This document shows, in pieces, positions 1 to 6,326 of a stretch of DNA of 13,676 bases. Source of the DNA: Mucilaginibacter sp. UBA5151 (GTDB lineage: Bacteria > Bacteroidota > Bacteroidia > Sphingobacteriales > Sphingobacteriaceae); NCBI GenBank assembly GCA_002413785.1, contig DHXR01000013.1:1-13676 (forward strand), read 5' to 3'. How positions within the stretch are numbered: the stretch's first letter is position 1; each line of letters starts with the position of its first letter. The translations under genes and the position numbers were made by a program. The notes beneath the pieces are model-generated. The model saw only the letters and a program-made list of their open reading frames with translations, was not told where the DNA came from and ran no database searches.

Positions 1-245
1 CTTAATATTTTACCTTTTTTAGGGAAAAAATTGCGTAGCACTATAGGGCTTAGCTTTACATAGCCTGTTCTTGGTACATAACCTACAGCTGCATTATTTA
101 ATTGTTCAGCGAAAGTTTTCCGGCTCACTTCACCTGTTTGTTTATTTTTAAGGATCAGCACTTTTCCGCCTGATGGAAGAATCGTACTCGAAGGTAACAC
201 CAAACCATCTGGATGCCGCTTGAATAACCTTAAATGTGATGCCTG
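1..245 (-). other. Open reading frame leaving the window, unrecognised, possibly a gene remnant
   Basis: A minus-strand frame is open from just after a TAA at 246-248 to the left edge. It reads like coding sequence: a basic stretch with RLFKRHPDGLVLPSS, then GGKVLILKNKQTGEVSRK, then GYVPRTGYVKLSP. There is no ATG near its beginning; the first alternative starts are TTG at 201-203 and GTG at 198-200. It overlaps the last third of the 65-residue ORF at 148-345 in another frame. The two could be pieces of one gene split by a frameshift, or the shorter ORF could be spurious. I do not recognise a family. Confidence 0.3.
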
Positions 246-345
246 TTAGCATTTTATTTGCTTTTTTATAATCCCTGAAGCTTTCAGCACTGATTTTATT
301 TATAGAATCAATCTTTATCCCCTTTTCAGGATGCAATAAATCCAT
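148..345 (-). CDS. Small hypothetical protein (65 aa)
   Basis: An ATG-initiated 65-residue ORF begins 16 bases after the stop of the MFS transporter gene and lies on the same strand, so it could be the last cistron of that operon. The product is charged and has no signal peptide or membrane segment. It contains SFRDYKKANKMLTG and then SRWFGVTFEYD, which faintly recalls the C-terminal domain of FecR-like anti-sigma factors, but the match is too short to support that call. A second open frame overlaps its 3' third, so the true frame is uncertain. It may be a decayed or frameshifted gene. Confidence 0.3.
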   Translation of the reverse strand: MDLLHPEKGIKIDSINKISAESFRDYKKANKMLTGITFKVIQAASRWFGVTFEYDSSIRRKSADP

Positions 346-361
346 CTGCTTAATTAATAGC

Positions 362-1735
362 TTAGTGCGGGGTTACAAACATTTGCTCTACCTGCTCTAA
401 AGTTTTATTCTTAGTTTCTTTTACTACTATAATACTGAAAATTAAATTCACTAAGCTAAAAAAAGCAAATGTCCAAAAAACAGGGCCAGGACCTTCATGT
501 TCTAATAGCCATGGAAAAAATTGACCAACAATGAACACAGCCACCCATAAGGTAAAAGTGCAAAAGGAAACAGCTTTAACTCTGATCTCAGCAGGAAACA
601 CTTCATTGATAATAATCCAGGTTATTGGCCCCAGCGAAAGGGCAAAACAGGCAATAAATATAATAATGCATGTTAGCAATAGTATACTGCTTCCTATATG
701 ATAATAGAACAAAAAGCCGCAGGTGCTTAGTGACAGGATAATACCTGTCAAACCAGTTACTAGCAAGGGTTTACGTCCTATTTTGTCTGAGTACATCATA
801 GCAATTATAGTAAATAGCAGATTTATTACACCTACAATTACCTGAAATAAAAGAGCATTGCTTTTTAAAATTCCTGCTGATTGAAATATACTGGGGCCAT
901 AATAAATAATCGCATTAATGCCGCAAAACTGCTGTAATACAGCAAGCACCAAACCAATAGTCAGAGGTAATTTATACTTTTTAAATAAAGTTCTATATGG
1001 TAAATGATGATTAATAACGTGCTTGTTTACTGTTGATTTAATTGCTGGTATCTCTAAATTTAATTGCTGTAAAATTTCTTTAGCCTTTTCTTCTTTGTTT
1101 ATAGAAAATAACCAGCGGGGACTTTCAGGAAGAAATAAAATTAAAATTATAAAGATTAGAGCCGGAAGACTCATTACCAAAAACATAGAACGCCATGATT
1201 CCTGGTGAATGAGCCATGTCAGTACTTTAGCTTCATACTTATTTCGTGACAGGTAAATAATAACGGCATTTGAGAAATATGCTAAAAGTATTCCCAATGT
1301 AATGGCCAGCTGGTATAAGGCAATCATCTTTCCTCTTTTAGTGGCCGGTGCAAACTCGGCAATGTATAATGGAGATATAACAGAGGCAATACCAACTCCA
1401 ATACCGCCTGCAATACGCGAAATGATCAAGATTTGATATTCAGCTGTGAATGCACATCCGATTGCAGATAAAAAAAACATGGTTGCTGCGATAATCATTA
1501 CCAATTTCCGGCCTAACCGGTCACTGATGATGCCAGTGAGGGTTACCCCTAAAATGCAGCCCACTAAACCGCAACTTACCAGCCATCCTTCCTGTACCGT
1601 TGATAATTCAAATTGTTGCTTGAGCAACACTATAGCTCCTGAAATTACTGCTGTATCATAGCCGAATAGCAGGCCGCCTATGGCAGCTGTAATGCAAATA
1701 AATGTAACACTCTTAAATACCGTTTTGATCATCAT
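362..1735 (-). CDS. MFS sugar transporter, sugar porter family
   Basis: This 457-residue inner-membrane protein is a sugar/H+ symporter-type member of the major facilitator superfamily (XylE/GLUT-like sugar porters). Family signatures are in the right order: GGLLFGYDTAVISGA at residues 20-34 in helix 1, SDRLGRK at 71-77 (loop 2-3), PESPRWL at 203-209 before the central loop, QQFCGINAIIYYGP at 268-281 (helix 7 sugar-binding Gln-Gln and Asn), and SDKIGRK at 316-322 (loop 8-9). The tail at 440-453 is ETKNKTLEQVEQMF. About 12 hydrophobic segments are evident and the length is normal. Its ATG overlaps the stop of the upstream cupin gene (ATGA, 1732-1735), so translation is probably coupled. The substrate cannot be read from sequence; the neighbouring phosphomannose and phosphoglucose isomerases suggest mannose, fructose or another hexose. 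Confidence 0.93.
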   Translation of the reverse strand: MMIKTVFKSVTFICITAAIGGLLFGYDTAVISGAIVLLKQQFELSTVQEGWLVSCGLVGCILGVTLTGIISDRLGRKLVMIIAATMFFLSAIGCAFTAEYQILIISRIAGGIGVGIASVISPLYIAEFAPATKRGKMIALYQLAITLGILLAYFSNAVIIYLSRNKYEAKVLTWLIHQESWRSMFLVMSLPALIFIILILFLPESPRWLFSINKEEKAKEILQQLNLEIPAIKSTVNKHVINHHLPYRTLFKKYKLPLTIGLVLAVLQQFCGINAIIYYGPSIFQSAGILKSNALLFQVIVGVINLLFTIIAMMYSDKIGRKPLLVTGLTGIILSLSTCGFLFYYHIGSSILLLTCIIIFIACFALSLGPITWIIINEVFPAEIRVKAVSFCTFTLWVAVFIVGQFFPWLLEHEGPGPVFWTFAFFSLVNLIFSIIVVKETKNKTLEQVEQMFVTPH

Positions 1736-2124
1736 GGTTTTAAACTGCGATTATAATCATCACTATAGCGGGTAATATCTTCCTGCTGCCAATTTCCAAA
1801 GGCGACTTCCAGAACCCTGACCGGCTGGGCGCTTACACAGGTTAACCGATGCTTTTCGTTGGCAGGTATCCATATTTCGTCACCAGACATATATTCGTGC
1901 ACTTTTTCTCCAACCTGTATTAGTGCATGGTCATCAATAACAATCCATAACTCACCCCGCCCGGTGTGGGATTGCAGACTAAGGCGCTGTCCGGGTATTA
2001 CAGTCATTAAGCTGACTGTGCAATCTTCGTTAAAGGCAAATTGTTTAAATGACCCCCAGGGTCTTTTTATATGCTTGGTTTGGGGTTTTTTGGCGGGAAT
2101 GGGTTTGGTTACAAAGTTTTCCAT
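1732..2124 (-). CDS. Type II mannose-6-phosphate isomerase-like cupin (130 aa)
   Basis: A single-domain cupin resembling the C-terminal isomerase domain of bifunctional ManC/type II phosphomannose isomerases, which interconvert mannose-6-P and fructose-6-P in the cytoplasm. Family features are RPWGSF at residues 21-26, PGQRLSLQSH at 44-53, ELW at 58-60, GDEIWIPANEKHRL at 81-94 and the terminal EVAFGNWQQEDITRYSDDY. Cupin metal ligands His53, Glu58 and His92 are present. The position usually held by the second His of the HxH motif is Gly55, and His is also replaced by Leu59 in the usual EHW. The gene lies 16 bases after the class I isomerase fusion and overlaps the transporter start by 4 bases. 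Function as an isomerase is family-based; it might instead be a sugar-binding or accessory cupin. Confidence 0.78.
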   Translation of the reverse strand: MENFVTKPIPAKKPQTKHIKRPWGSFKQFAFNEDCTVSLMTVIPGQRLSLQSHTGRGELWIVIDDHALIQVGEKVHEYMSGDEIWIPANEKHRLTCVSAQPVRVLEVAFGNWQQEDITRYSDDYNRSLKP

Positions 2125-2140
2125 AAATTTTTAATATGAG

Positions 2141-3925
2141 TTAAGCATGTGTTCTGATAAAGGCTTTAATGGTTTTGCAGGTATGTCCTTCACTTTCACC
2201 ATAAGGACGTATACTGTATGTTTTAACTGCTTCAGGAATAATGAAGGTTTCGGCATAATGGATAACATAAGGTTCAAAGCAGTTGTCAGGACTTTCAACT
2301 ATAGCTTCTCTTCCTTCAACCAGGTTAAGTACATTTACGCTGTCATTGGTATGGTGTATAATTTTAACTGAAAACTCATGCACCCGGGTCTCAATGAATT
2401 CACGCTTATGCAAACCTGTTTTGGTCTCTGTCCAGCCGTCTCCTGTTTCAATTGTACTAAATGTATTAATCAGCTCTTTTTTTACAAAGTCTGTTTCCCT
2501 TGACCAGTCAATTACAGCTTCGCCATGTTTAATATTAATAGGACGTGGTCTGCCATCAAGTCCCAGGCGCCCCCAGTCGTATAGCTTAAATGTAAAGATG
2601 AAGGGTGTGGCACTAATTTCAAGTATCAAGTTATTGGCACCGGAACAATGTATGGTTCCTGCCGGTATCAAAATATGGTCATGCTTTTTTACCGGCCATT
2701 TGTTAATATATTTTTCAGTCTCAAATACACTTCCTTCAGTTTGAGCATTTTGGAGTGCCAGGATCATTTCTTCCGGCTTGGTGCCATTTTTTGTCCCCAG
2801 GTACACTGCTGCATCTGGTTCAGCGTCCAGGATATAATAACTTTCATCCTGTGTATAGTGCATGCCAAACTTTTCCTGTATGTATTCAGTGGTAGGATGA
2901 ACCTGCAGGCTTAAATTGCCACCATCCATCGTATCTAAAAAGTCAAACCGTATAGGGAACTCATCTCCAAATCTGGCCTGTACTACCTGCCCAAGCAGTT
3001 TCCTGGATTCCAGAAATACCAGGTTAATACAAGGGGTTTCAAAATTAATATTGCCAAACTGCAGCAATAAACTATTTTCTTCCGGTACACAATCAAAGCC
3101 CCATGCATAATTAACTGCTGTCCTGTCTAAATCGCAGTATTCTTTCATCCATTGTCCGCCCCAAGTACCCGGATCAAAAAGGGGCACTACCCTAAACGGA
3201 CGGGTTACAGCAAGTTCAAGAGCTTTGCGATAAGTATCAAACTTTAGCATTTTAGGTTCCGCAGTTGCATTAACATCAACTATGTAATTTATCTTTTCAA
3301 ATAGTTCTTTTTTATGTTTGTCACATACCCGCCAGTCAACAAAAAATGCTTGCTTATATTGTAGCGACGTTTGAGTTTGCGGATTATTTAAACCTAAATT
3401 ACTGATTTCATCCCGTCTGAATCTTTGCTGAATTTCCCAACGGGCCATATCCAGGAATACTATGCAGTCAGCATTAGGATATATTAAAGAAGCACCTGTA
3501 CCGTAAACTATTACTAATTGTTCCTGATCTTTAAGCAGCTCTGTCTGCCTCCGGGCTGCTGCTAACTTATTCTTATCAAAGTAATCGTTTATCGTTAAGC
3601 GGGTAATAAAGCCAAATACTTCATCATCGGTGACATCAGGGTAAATTATCTGTTGTATTTCACTTTCCGTTTTAAAACTATCTACAGAATATGTATAGAT
3701 TCCAGGTAAATACCTTTGAAGTTGTTCAACAATAAGGCTATCGGCTACACCATGGTAACACTCAATTGCAATTACCCCATTAGATTTATCATTACTGTTA
3801 AGATAATTGAGAACTTGATTTGCAATGGCTGGCCATCTCTGAAATATCTCCTGCTGCATTTTAGAAATTTCAATTACCGGCACCTTATCATAGTTTGATT
3901 TTTCTTTTAAATATTTTTTGGTCAT
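2141..3925 (-). CDS. Class I mannose-6-phosphate isomerase fused to a degenerate kinase-like domain
   Basis: A 594-residue cytoplasmic fusion. The C-terminal part (about 235-594) is a class I mannose-6-P isomerase (ManA type) that converts mannose-6-P and fructose-6-P. Zinc ligands are visible as Gln341 and His343 in SLQVHPT, Glu361 in DESYYIL and His426 in IPAGTIHC. KLYDWGR (Arg453) matches the active-site arginine region. The N-terminal part (about 30-220) resembles the uridine kinase/phosphoribulokinase fold. It has a beta-strand plus loop at 50-65 (IAIECYHGVADS) where a P-loop should be, but no GK[ST], and a later RFRRDE segment like a kinase lid. ATP use by this part is therefore doubtful. 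Plain ManA is only about 300-400 residues. The gene follows the cupin phosphoglucose isomerase after 78 bases and precedes the second isomerase by 16 bases, so it is most likely cotranscribed. No good promoter is visible in the 78-base gap. Confidence 0.88.
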   Translation of the reverse strand: MTKKYLKEKSNYDKVPVIEISKMQQEIFQRWPAIANQVLNYLNSNDKSNGVIAIECYHGVADSLIVEQLQRYLPGIYTYSVDSFKTESEIQQIIYPDVTDDEVFGFITRLTINDYFDKNKLAAARRQTELLKDQEQLVIVYGTGASLIYPNADCIVFLDMARWEIQQRFRRDEISNLGLNNPQTQTSLQYKQAFFVDWRVCDKHKKELFEKINYIVDVNATAEPKMLKFDTYRKALELAVTRPFRVVPLFDPGTWGGQWMKEYCDLDRTAVNYAWGFDCVPEENSLLLQFGNINFETPCINLVFLESRKLLGQVVQARFGDEFPIRFDFLDTMDGGNLSLQVHPTTEYIQEKFGMHYTQDESYYILDAEPDAAVYLGTKNGTKPEEMILALQNAQTEGSVFETEKYINKWPVKKHDHILIPAGTIHCSGANNLILEISATPFIFTFKLYDWGRLGLDGRPRPINIKHGEAVIDWSRETDFVKKELINTFSTIETGDGWTETKTGLHKREFIETRVHEFSVKIIHHTNDSVNVLNLVEGREAIVESPDNCFEPYVIHYAETFIIPEAVKTYSIRPYGESEGHTCKTIKAFIRTHA

Positions 3926-4003
3926 ATACTTCGATTGGTGATAAAAAAAACGATTATTATAATTGTAGATTAGATTTATGATAGGCAGATGTTTAATTAA
4001 AGA

Positions 4004-4555
4004 TTAAATCAGGGCTGGTTCATTATTAATTTGAACCAGTCTTTTTGAGAAACCTGATTTTACAATCGTATCATAATCATGCCCGGCATCAGCTGGCCAT
4101 ACAGCTCCAAATATTAATGGTATCTTACCCATATTCGCTACCCGGTGTGCCGTATCTGCATCTATATAATGCAGGCTGCCGGGCATCATGCTTTCTGCCC
4201 TTGTTTCCCCTGCTCCATTCATCATGAGCAAAGCGCCTTCACCTTCAATACACCAATAAAACTCCGCTCTGTTCCTTATTTGATGAAAGTGCCCTTTAGT
4301 CAAATAATATTCATTACCAATCATACCGGAATACAATTTGGTAATTCCGAAAAACAATCCGCCTTCGGTGCCATCAGCAACGGGGCAATAAGTTTCAACC
4401 TCATAAACAAGTTCTTCAGGATTGGCTGCAGCGTAGGCTTGCTGATCAAGAAAAATACCTTTCAAGTCTTTTAATTTTCTGTAGATTTTACTTACATTTT
4501 TTCCGGAAAGATTACTTCCAGCAAAAAAAATTCCTGGTTTTGTTATCATATACAT
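4004..4555 (-). CDS. Cupin-type glucose-6-phosphate isomerase
   Basis: A 183-residue cytoplasmic enzyme of the archaeal-type cupin phosphoglucose isomerase family (PF06560), interconverting glucose-6-P and fructose-6-P. It is unrelated in fold to the classical Pgi. The metal-binding motif TKGHFH at 86-91 gives His89 and His91, followed by Glu98 in RNRAEFY and His137 in DADTAHRV. These sit one residue later than the ligands known for the Pyrococcus furiosus enzyme (88, 90, 97, 136), and the length is also close to that enzyme. It starts 24 bases after the GntR regulator gene stop, and the start ATG could equally be the third codon (4549). Context with two phosphomannose isomerases suggests it handles fructose-6-P arising in the same pathway. 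Confidence 0.9.
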   Translation of the reverse strand: MYMITKPGIFFAGSNLSGKNVSKIYRKLKDLKGIFLDQQAYAAANPEELVYEVETYCPVADGTEGGLFFGITKLYSGMIGNEYYLTKGHFHQIRNRAEFYWCIEGEGALLMMNGAGETRAESMMPGSLHYIDADTAHRVANMGKIPLIFGAVWPADAGHDYDTIVKSGFSKRLVQINNEPALI

Positions 4556-4579
4556 TGTTAAGTTAAAATCAATGATGAA

Positions 4580-5584
4580 TTAAAAAGATCCTCGATTAAT
4601 GAATTTAAATGGATTTTCTATAAGTTGCCGCTCGCCGCGCAGAATCATTTCAGCCATTAGTTTTCCCATTTGCTCAAAATCAGTCGTCAGCGTAGTAATG
4701 CCATCTGCAATAATACTTTTAAGTGGCGTTTCATTGTAAGACATAATACCTAAATCGGTACCAAGCTTCCAGTTATTGAGCTTCACCTTGTGAACAAGGG
4801 TAACCAGGTCATTATCATCTATAGTGATATATGCATCATGTTGCTGTATTTTATGCTGCTGAAGTGAACTTACTACTGAACATTGATGCTTTTTAAGCCT
4901 TGCAAATTTTTTGAAGCCGTTTAAAATTCCTGTTGAACGGTTGTTTTTCGGAAAAATTAAATATAGCCTTTCATATTTTTCCAGCAGGGCACTGTTGTCG
5001 ACAAGCGTATTATAAATGTCTTTTTCGAAGTTTTGGCAAACTCCGGAATAAAAATTACCAAATTTTTTTAAACCGACATCAAGCAGAAATACCATTTTCT
5101 CTTGCAGTTGTTGCAGGATGTCCAGTACTTTTTCATCGTCATCAGGCATTACAACAAAAACGTTATAATAAGGCGCCTGCTCTTTGATCAGATTTTCAAA
5201 TACTTTCAGGTTATGATAATGAAAATAGATATCTATACTACATTTCCCTTGCAGATGCTCGATTAAAGAATTATATAATACCTCTTTATAAGGAGTAAAT
5301 GTACTGAACAACAAAAATATATTTTGTTTTTGCTGAATCTGAGTACCGGACACAAAATACCCTTTCCCAGGTACGGAGTCAATAATTCCGGCTGCCCTTA
5401 ACGCATTATAGGCTGTAAAAACTGATCCCCGGGCTAAGGAGAATTCGGCGGCAACCTGATTAACCGATGGCAGCTTATCGCCGTATTTAATTGCGCCTGA
5501 CTGGATGCCATTATAAATTGAATTTACAATTTGTTTGTAAATGGGAATTGCGACAGTGAAATTAATATTAATAAGATTTATCAT
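4580..5584 (-). CDS. GntR family regulator with LacI-type sensor domain
   Basis: A 334-residue DNA-binding repressor or activator, probably controlling this operon and itself. The N-terminal winged helix (about residues 5-80) has the GntR pattern PIYKQIVNSIYNGI, GDKLPSVNQVAAEF, then ARGSVFTAYNALRAAGII and the wing PGKGYFV. From about residue 87 to the end it looks like a periplasmic-binding-protein/LacI fold that senses a small ligand, ending in MAEMILRGERQLIENP. In Bacteroidota such chimeric GntR proteins typically sit in sugar operons (FucR-like). The frame is open to an ATG at 5635, but I prefer the ATG at 5584: it begins just before the conserved PIYKQI segment, and a promoter -7 element overlaps the far upstream ATG. 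The ligand is presumably a hexose or hexose phosphate handled by the downstream isomerases. Confidence 0.87.
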   Translation of the reverse strand: MINLININFTVAIPIYKQIVNSIYNGIQSGAIKYGDKLPSVNQVAAEFSLARGSVFTAYNALRAAGIIDSVPGKGYFVSGTQIQQKQNIFLLFSTFTPYKEVLYNSLIEHLQGKCSIDIYFHYHNLKVFENLIKEQAPYYNVFVVMPDDDEKVLDILQQLQEKMVFLLDVGLKKFGNFYSGVCQNFEKDIYNTLVDNSALLEKYERLYLIFPKNNRSTGILNGFKKFARLKKHQCSVVSSLQQHKIQQHDAYITIDDNDLVTLVHKVKLNNWKLGTDLGIMSYNETPLKSIIADGITTLTTDFEQMGKLMAEMILRGERQLIENPFKFINRGSF

Positions 5585-5632
5585 ATTATAGAATTCAATG
5601 CCTTTAAAAGTCATTAAAAATAAATTCCAATG

Positions 5633-5665
5633 CAAAAATAAAAAAAATGAACCAGTATATACAAG
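5633..5665 (-). promoter_or_regulatory. Candidate promoter of the GntR operon
   Basis: On the minus strand the sequence TATTTTTG (5640 down to 5633) fits the Bacteroidota -7 consensus TAnnTTTG. CTTG (5665 down to 5662) is a three-of-four match to the -33 TTTG, with a 21-base spacer. Transcription would begin near 5625-5628, giving a leader of about 40 bases to the preferred ATG at 5584. The surrounding DNA is T-rich, so the match has limited weight. Confidence 0.4.
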
Positions 5666-5670
5666 TATAT
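5651..5670. repeat. Tandem decamer, candidate operator for the GntR regulator
   Basis: Two adjacent decamers, ACCAGTATAT and ACAAGTATAT, are identical at 9 of 10 positions. A perfect 8-base palindrome GTATATAC (5655-5662) spans their junction. The element lies in the spacer of the predicted repressor promoter, where a bound GntR protein would block transcription. Autoregulation through this site is inferred from position and symmetry only. Confidence 0.42.
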
Positions 5671-5780
5671 AAAAAATATTTTAATTTAACACTTGAATTT
5701 ATCCGCTCTGGCAAAGGGTATTTCTATATTTTTTGAATATAAAATTTAACCAAAATATATTAATAACATTTTTTTTGCCC

Positions 5781-5820
5781 GCTAACATTTTTTTGGTTAG
5801 CGTGCAATATTTTTGTTAGC
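5781..5820. repeat. Three GTTAGC repeats upstream of the plus-strand regulator-like gene
   Basis: GCTAAC at 5781-5786 faces GTTAGC at 5796-5801, forming an inverted repeat with a 9-base loop. A further GTTAGC lies at 5815-5820. The two direct copies start 19 bases apart, close to two helical turns, and the last is 12 bases before the ATG at 5833. The arrangement looks like a regulator-binding site overlapping the start region of the plus-strand gene. It could also form a weak hairpin in RNA. Confidence 0.4.
5808..5815 (+). promoter_or_regulatory. Candidate -7 element for the plus-strand gene
   Basis: TATTTTTG exactly matches the Bacteroidota -7 consensus TAnnTTTG and ends 17 bases before the ATG at 5833. 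A TTTG at 5792-5795 is only 12 bases upstream, too close for the usual -33 spacing, so the promoter assignment is tentative. The element lies between two GTTAGC repeats. Confidence 0.3.
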
Positions 5821-5832
5821 ATTATATTAATT

Positions 5833-6297
5833 ATGAAAGGCCTGGTTAAATATATAGAAGAAAGCTTTGCTATTCAATTGGAACTAAAGGGGCTTCCAAA
5901 AGACAAGCTGGGGATGCTACCCCTGTATTTAAGGGGTAGTTATATGTTTTTTGATGGCTATATATTGAATCGGCATGTTATATTTATCGAACCGGCAGGC
6001 GCAGAGGAATTAACGCCCGACCAAAAGCAAAAACAAGTGCAAACCTTAAAAGAGCTGTTTAAGTTGCCTGTTATGTTTATATTAAATGATCTGGAACCCT
6101 GGGAAAGAAAACGATTAATAGGCAAAAATGTCGCTTTTGTACAGCCAGGCAAACCTGTACGAGGAAAATGCACGCGTGCAATAAAAGCAAATATAATGAT
6201 CAATATCTATGGCCCGGACGTTATGTGCAAATGGAAAAGTATTCCGATGATAATTAAAGAAATAACAGCCCGCCTATTCCTGAAAACAATTGAATAG
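5833..6297 (+). CDS. Truncated regulator-like protein (N-terminal domain of a Bacteroidota MarR-like family)
   Basis: This is the only plus-strand gene in the window and encodes 154 residues. Residues 1-107 resemble the N-terminal domain of a Bacteroidota family of MarR-like winged-helix regulators. Examples are MKGLVKYIEESFAIQLEL, LPLYLRGSY, AEELTPDQKQKQ, LFKLPVMFILNDLEPWERKR and LIGKNVAFVQPGK. In relatives I recall, PGK is followed by a further alpha/beta segment and a C-terminal winged helix. Here the last 47 residues (from about VRGKCTRAIKAN) do not resemble that and no helix-turn-helix is evident, so the DNA-binding part seems lost through truncation or frameshift. The two other frames after PGK stop within about 35 codons, so a single recent frameshift does not simply restore the family. 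It is convergent with the isomerase gene that ends 29 bases later. The family match is from memory and moderate. Confidence 0.6.
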   Translation: MKGLVKYIEESFAIQLELKGLPKDKLGMLPLYLRGSYMFFDGYILNRHVIFIEPAGAEELTPDQKQKQVQTLKELFKLPVMFILNDLEPWERKRLIGKNVAFVQPGKPVRGKCTRAIKANIMINIYGPDVMCKWKSIPMIIKEITARLFLKTIE

Positions 6298-6326
6298 CTA
6301 AATTTTGAAGGTTGAATTGAACTGAT

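Noticed and set aside
148..345. FecR-type anti-sigma factor fragment
   Set aside because: Only a short SRWFGVTFEYD-like stretch recalls that family; no FecR core domain or membrane segment is present.
2283..2744. 153-residue open frame on the plus strand
   Set aside because: It lies wholly antisense to the well-supported isomerase fusion, and its translation shows no recognisable domain; it is a shadow frame.
3926..4003. Internal promoter before the isomerase fusion gene
   Set aside because: No TAnnTTTG element with a properly spaced TTTG could be found on the minus strand in this AT-rich gap.
5585..5635. N-terminal extension of the GntR regulator from the ATG at 5635
   Set aside because: The extra 17 residues are not typical of GntR proteins, and the upstream ATG overlaps the predicted -7 element, so the ATG at 5584 is preferred.
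6298..6326. Bidirectional terminator between the convergent genes
   Set aside because: The 29-base gap has no stable stem followed by a T-run on either strand, only a short TAGCTA palindrome.
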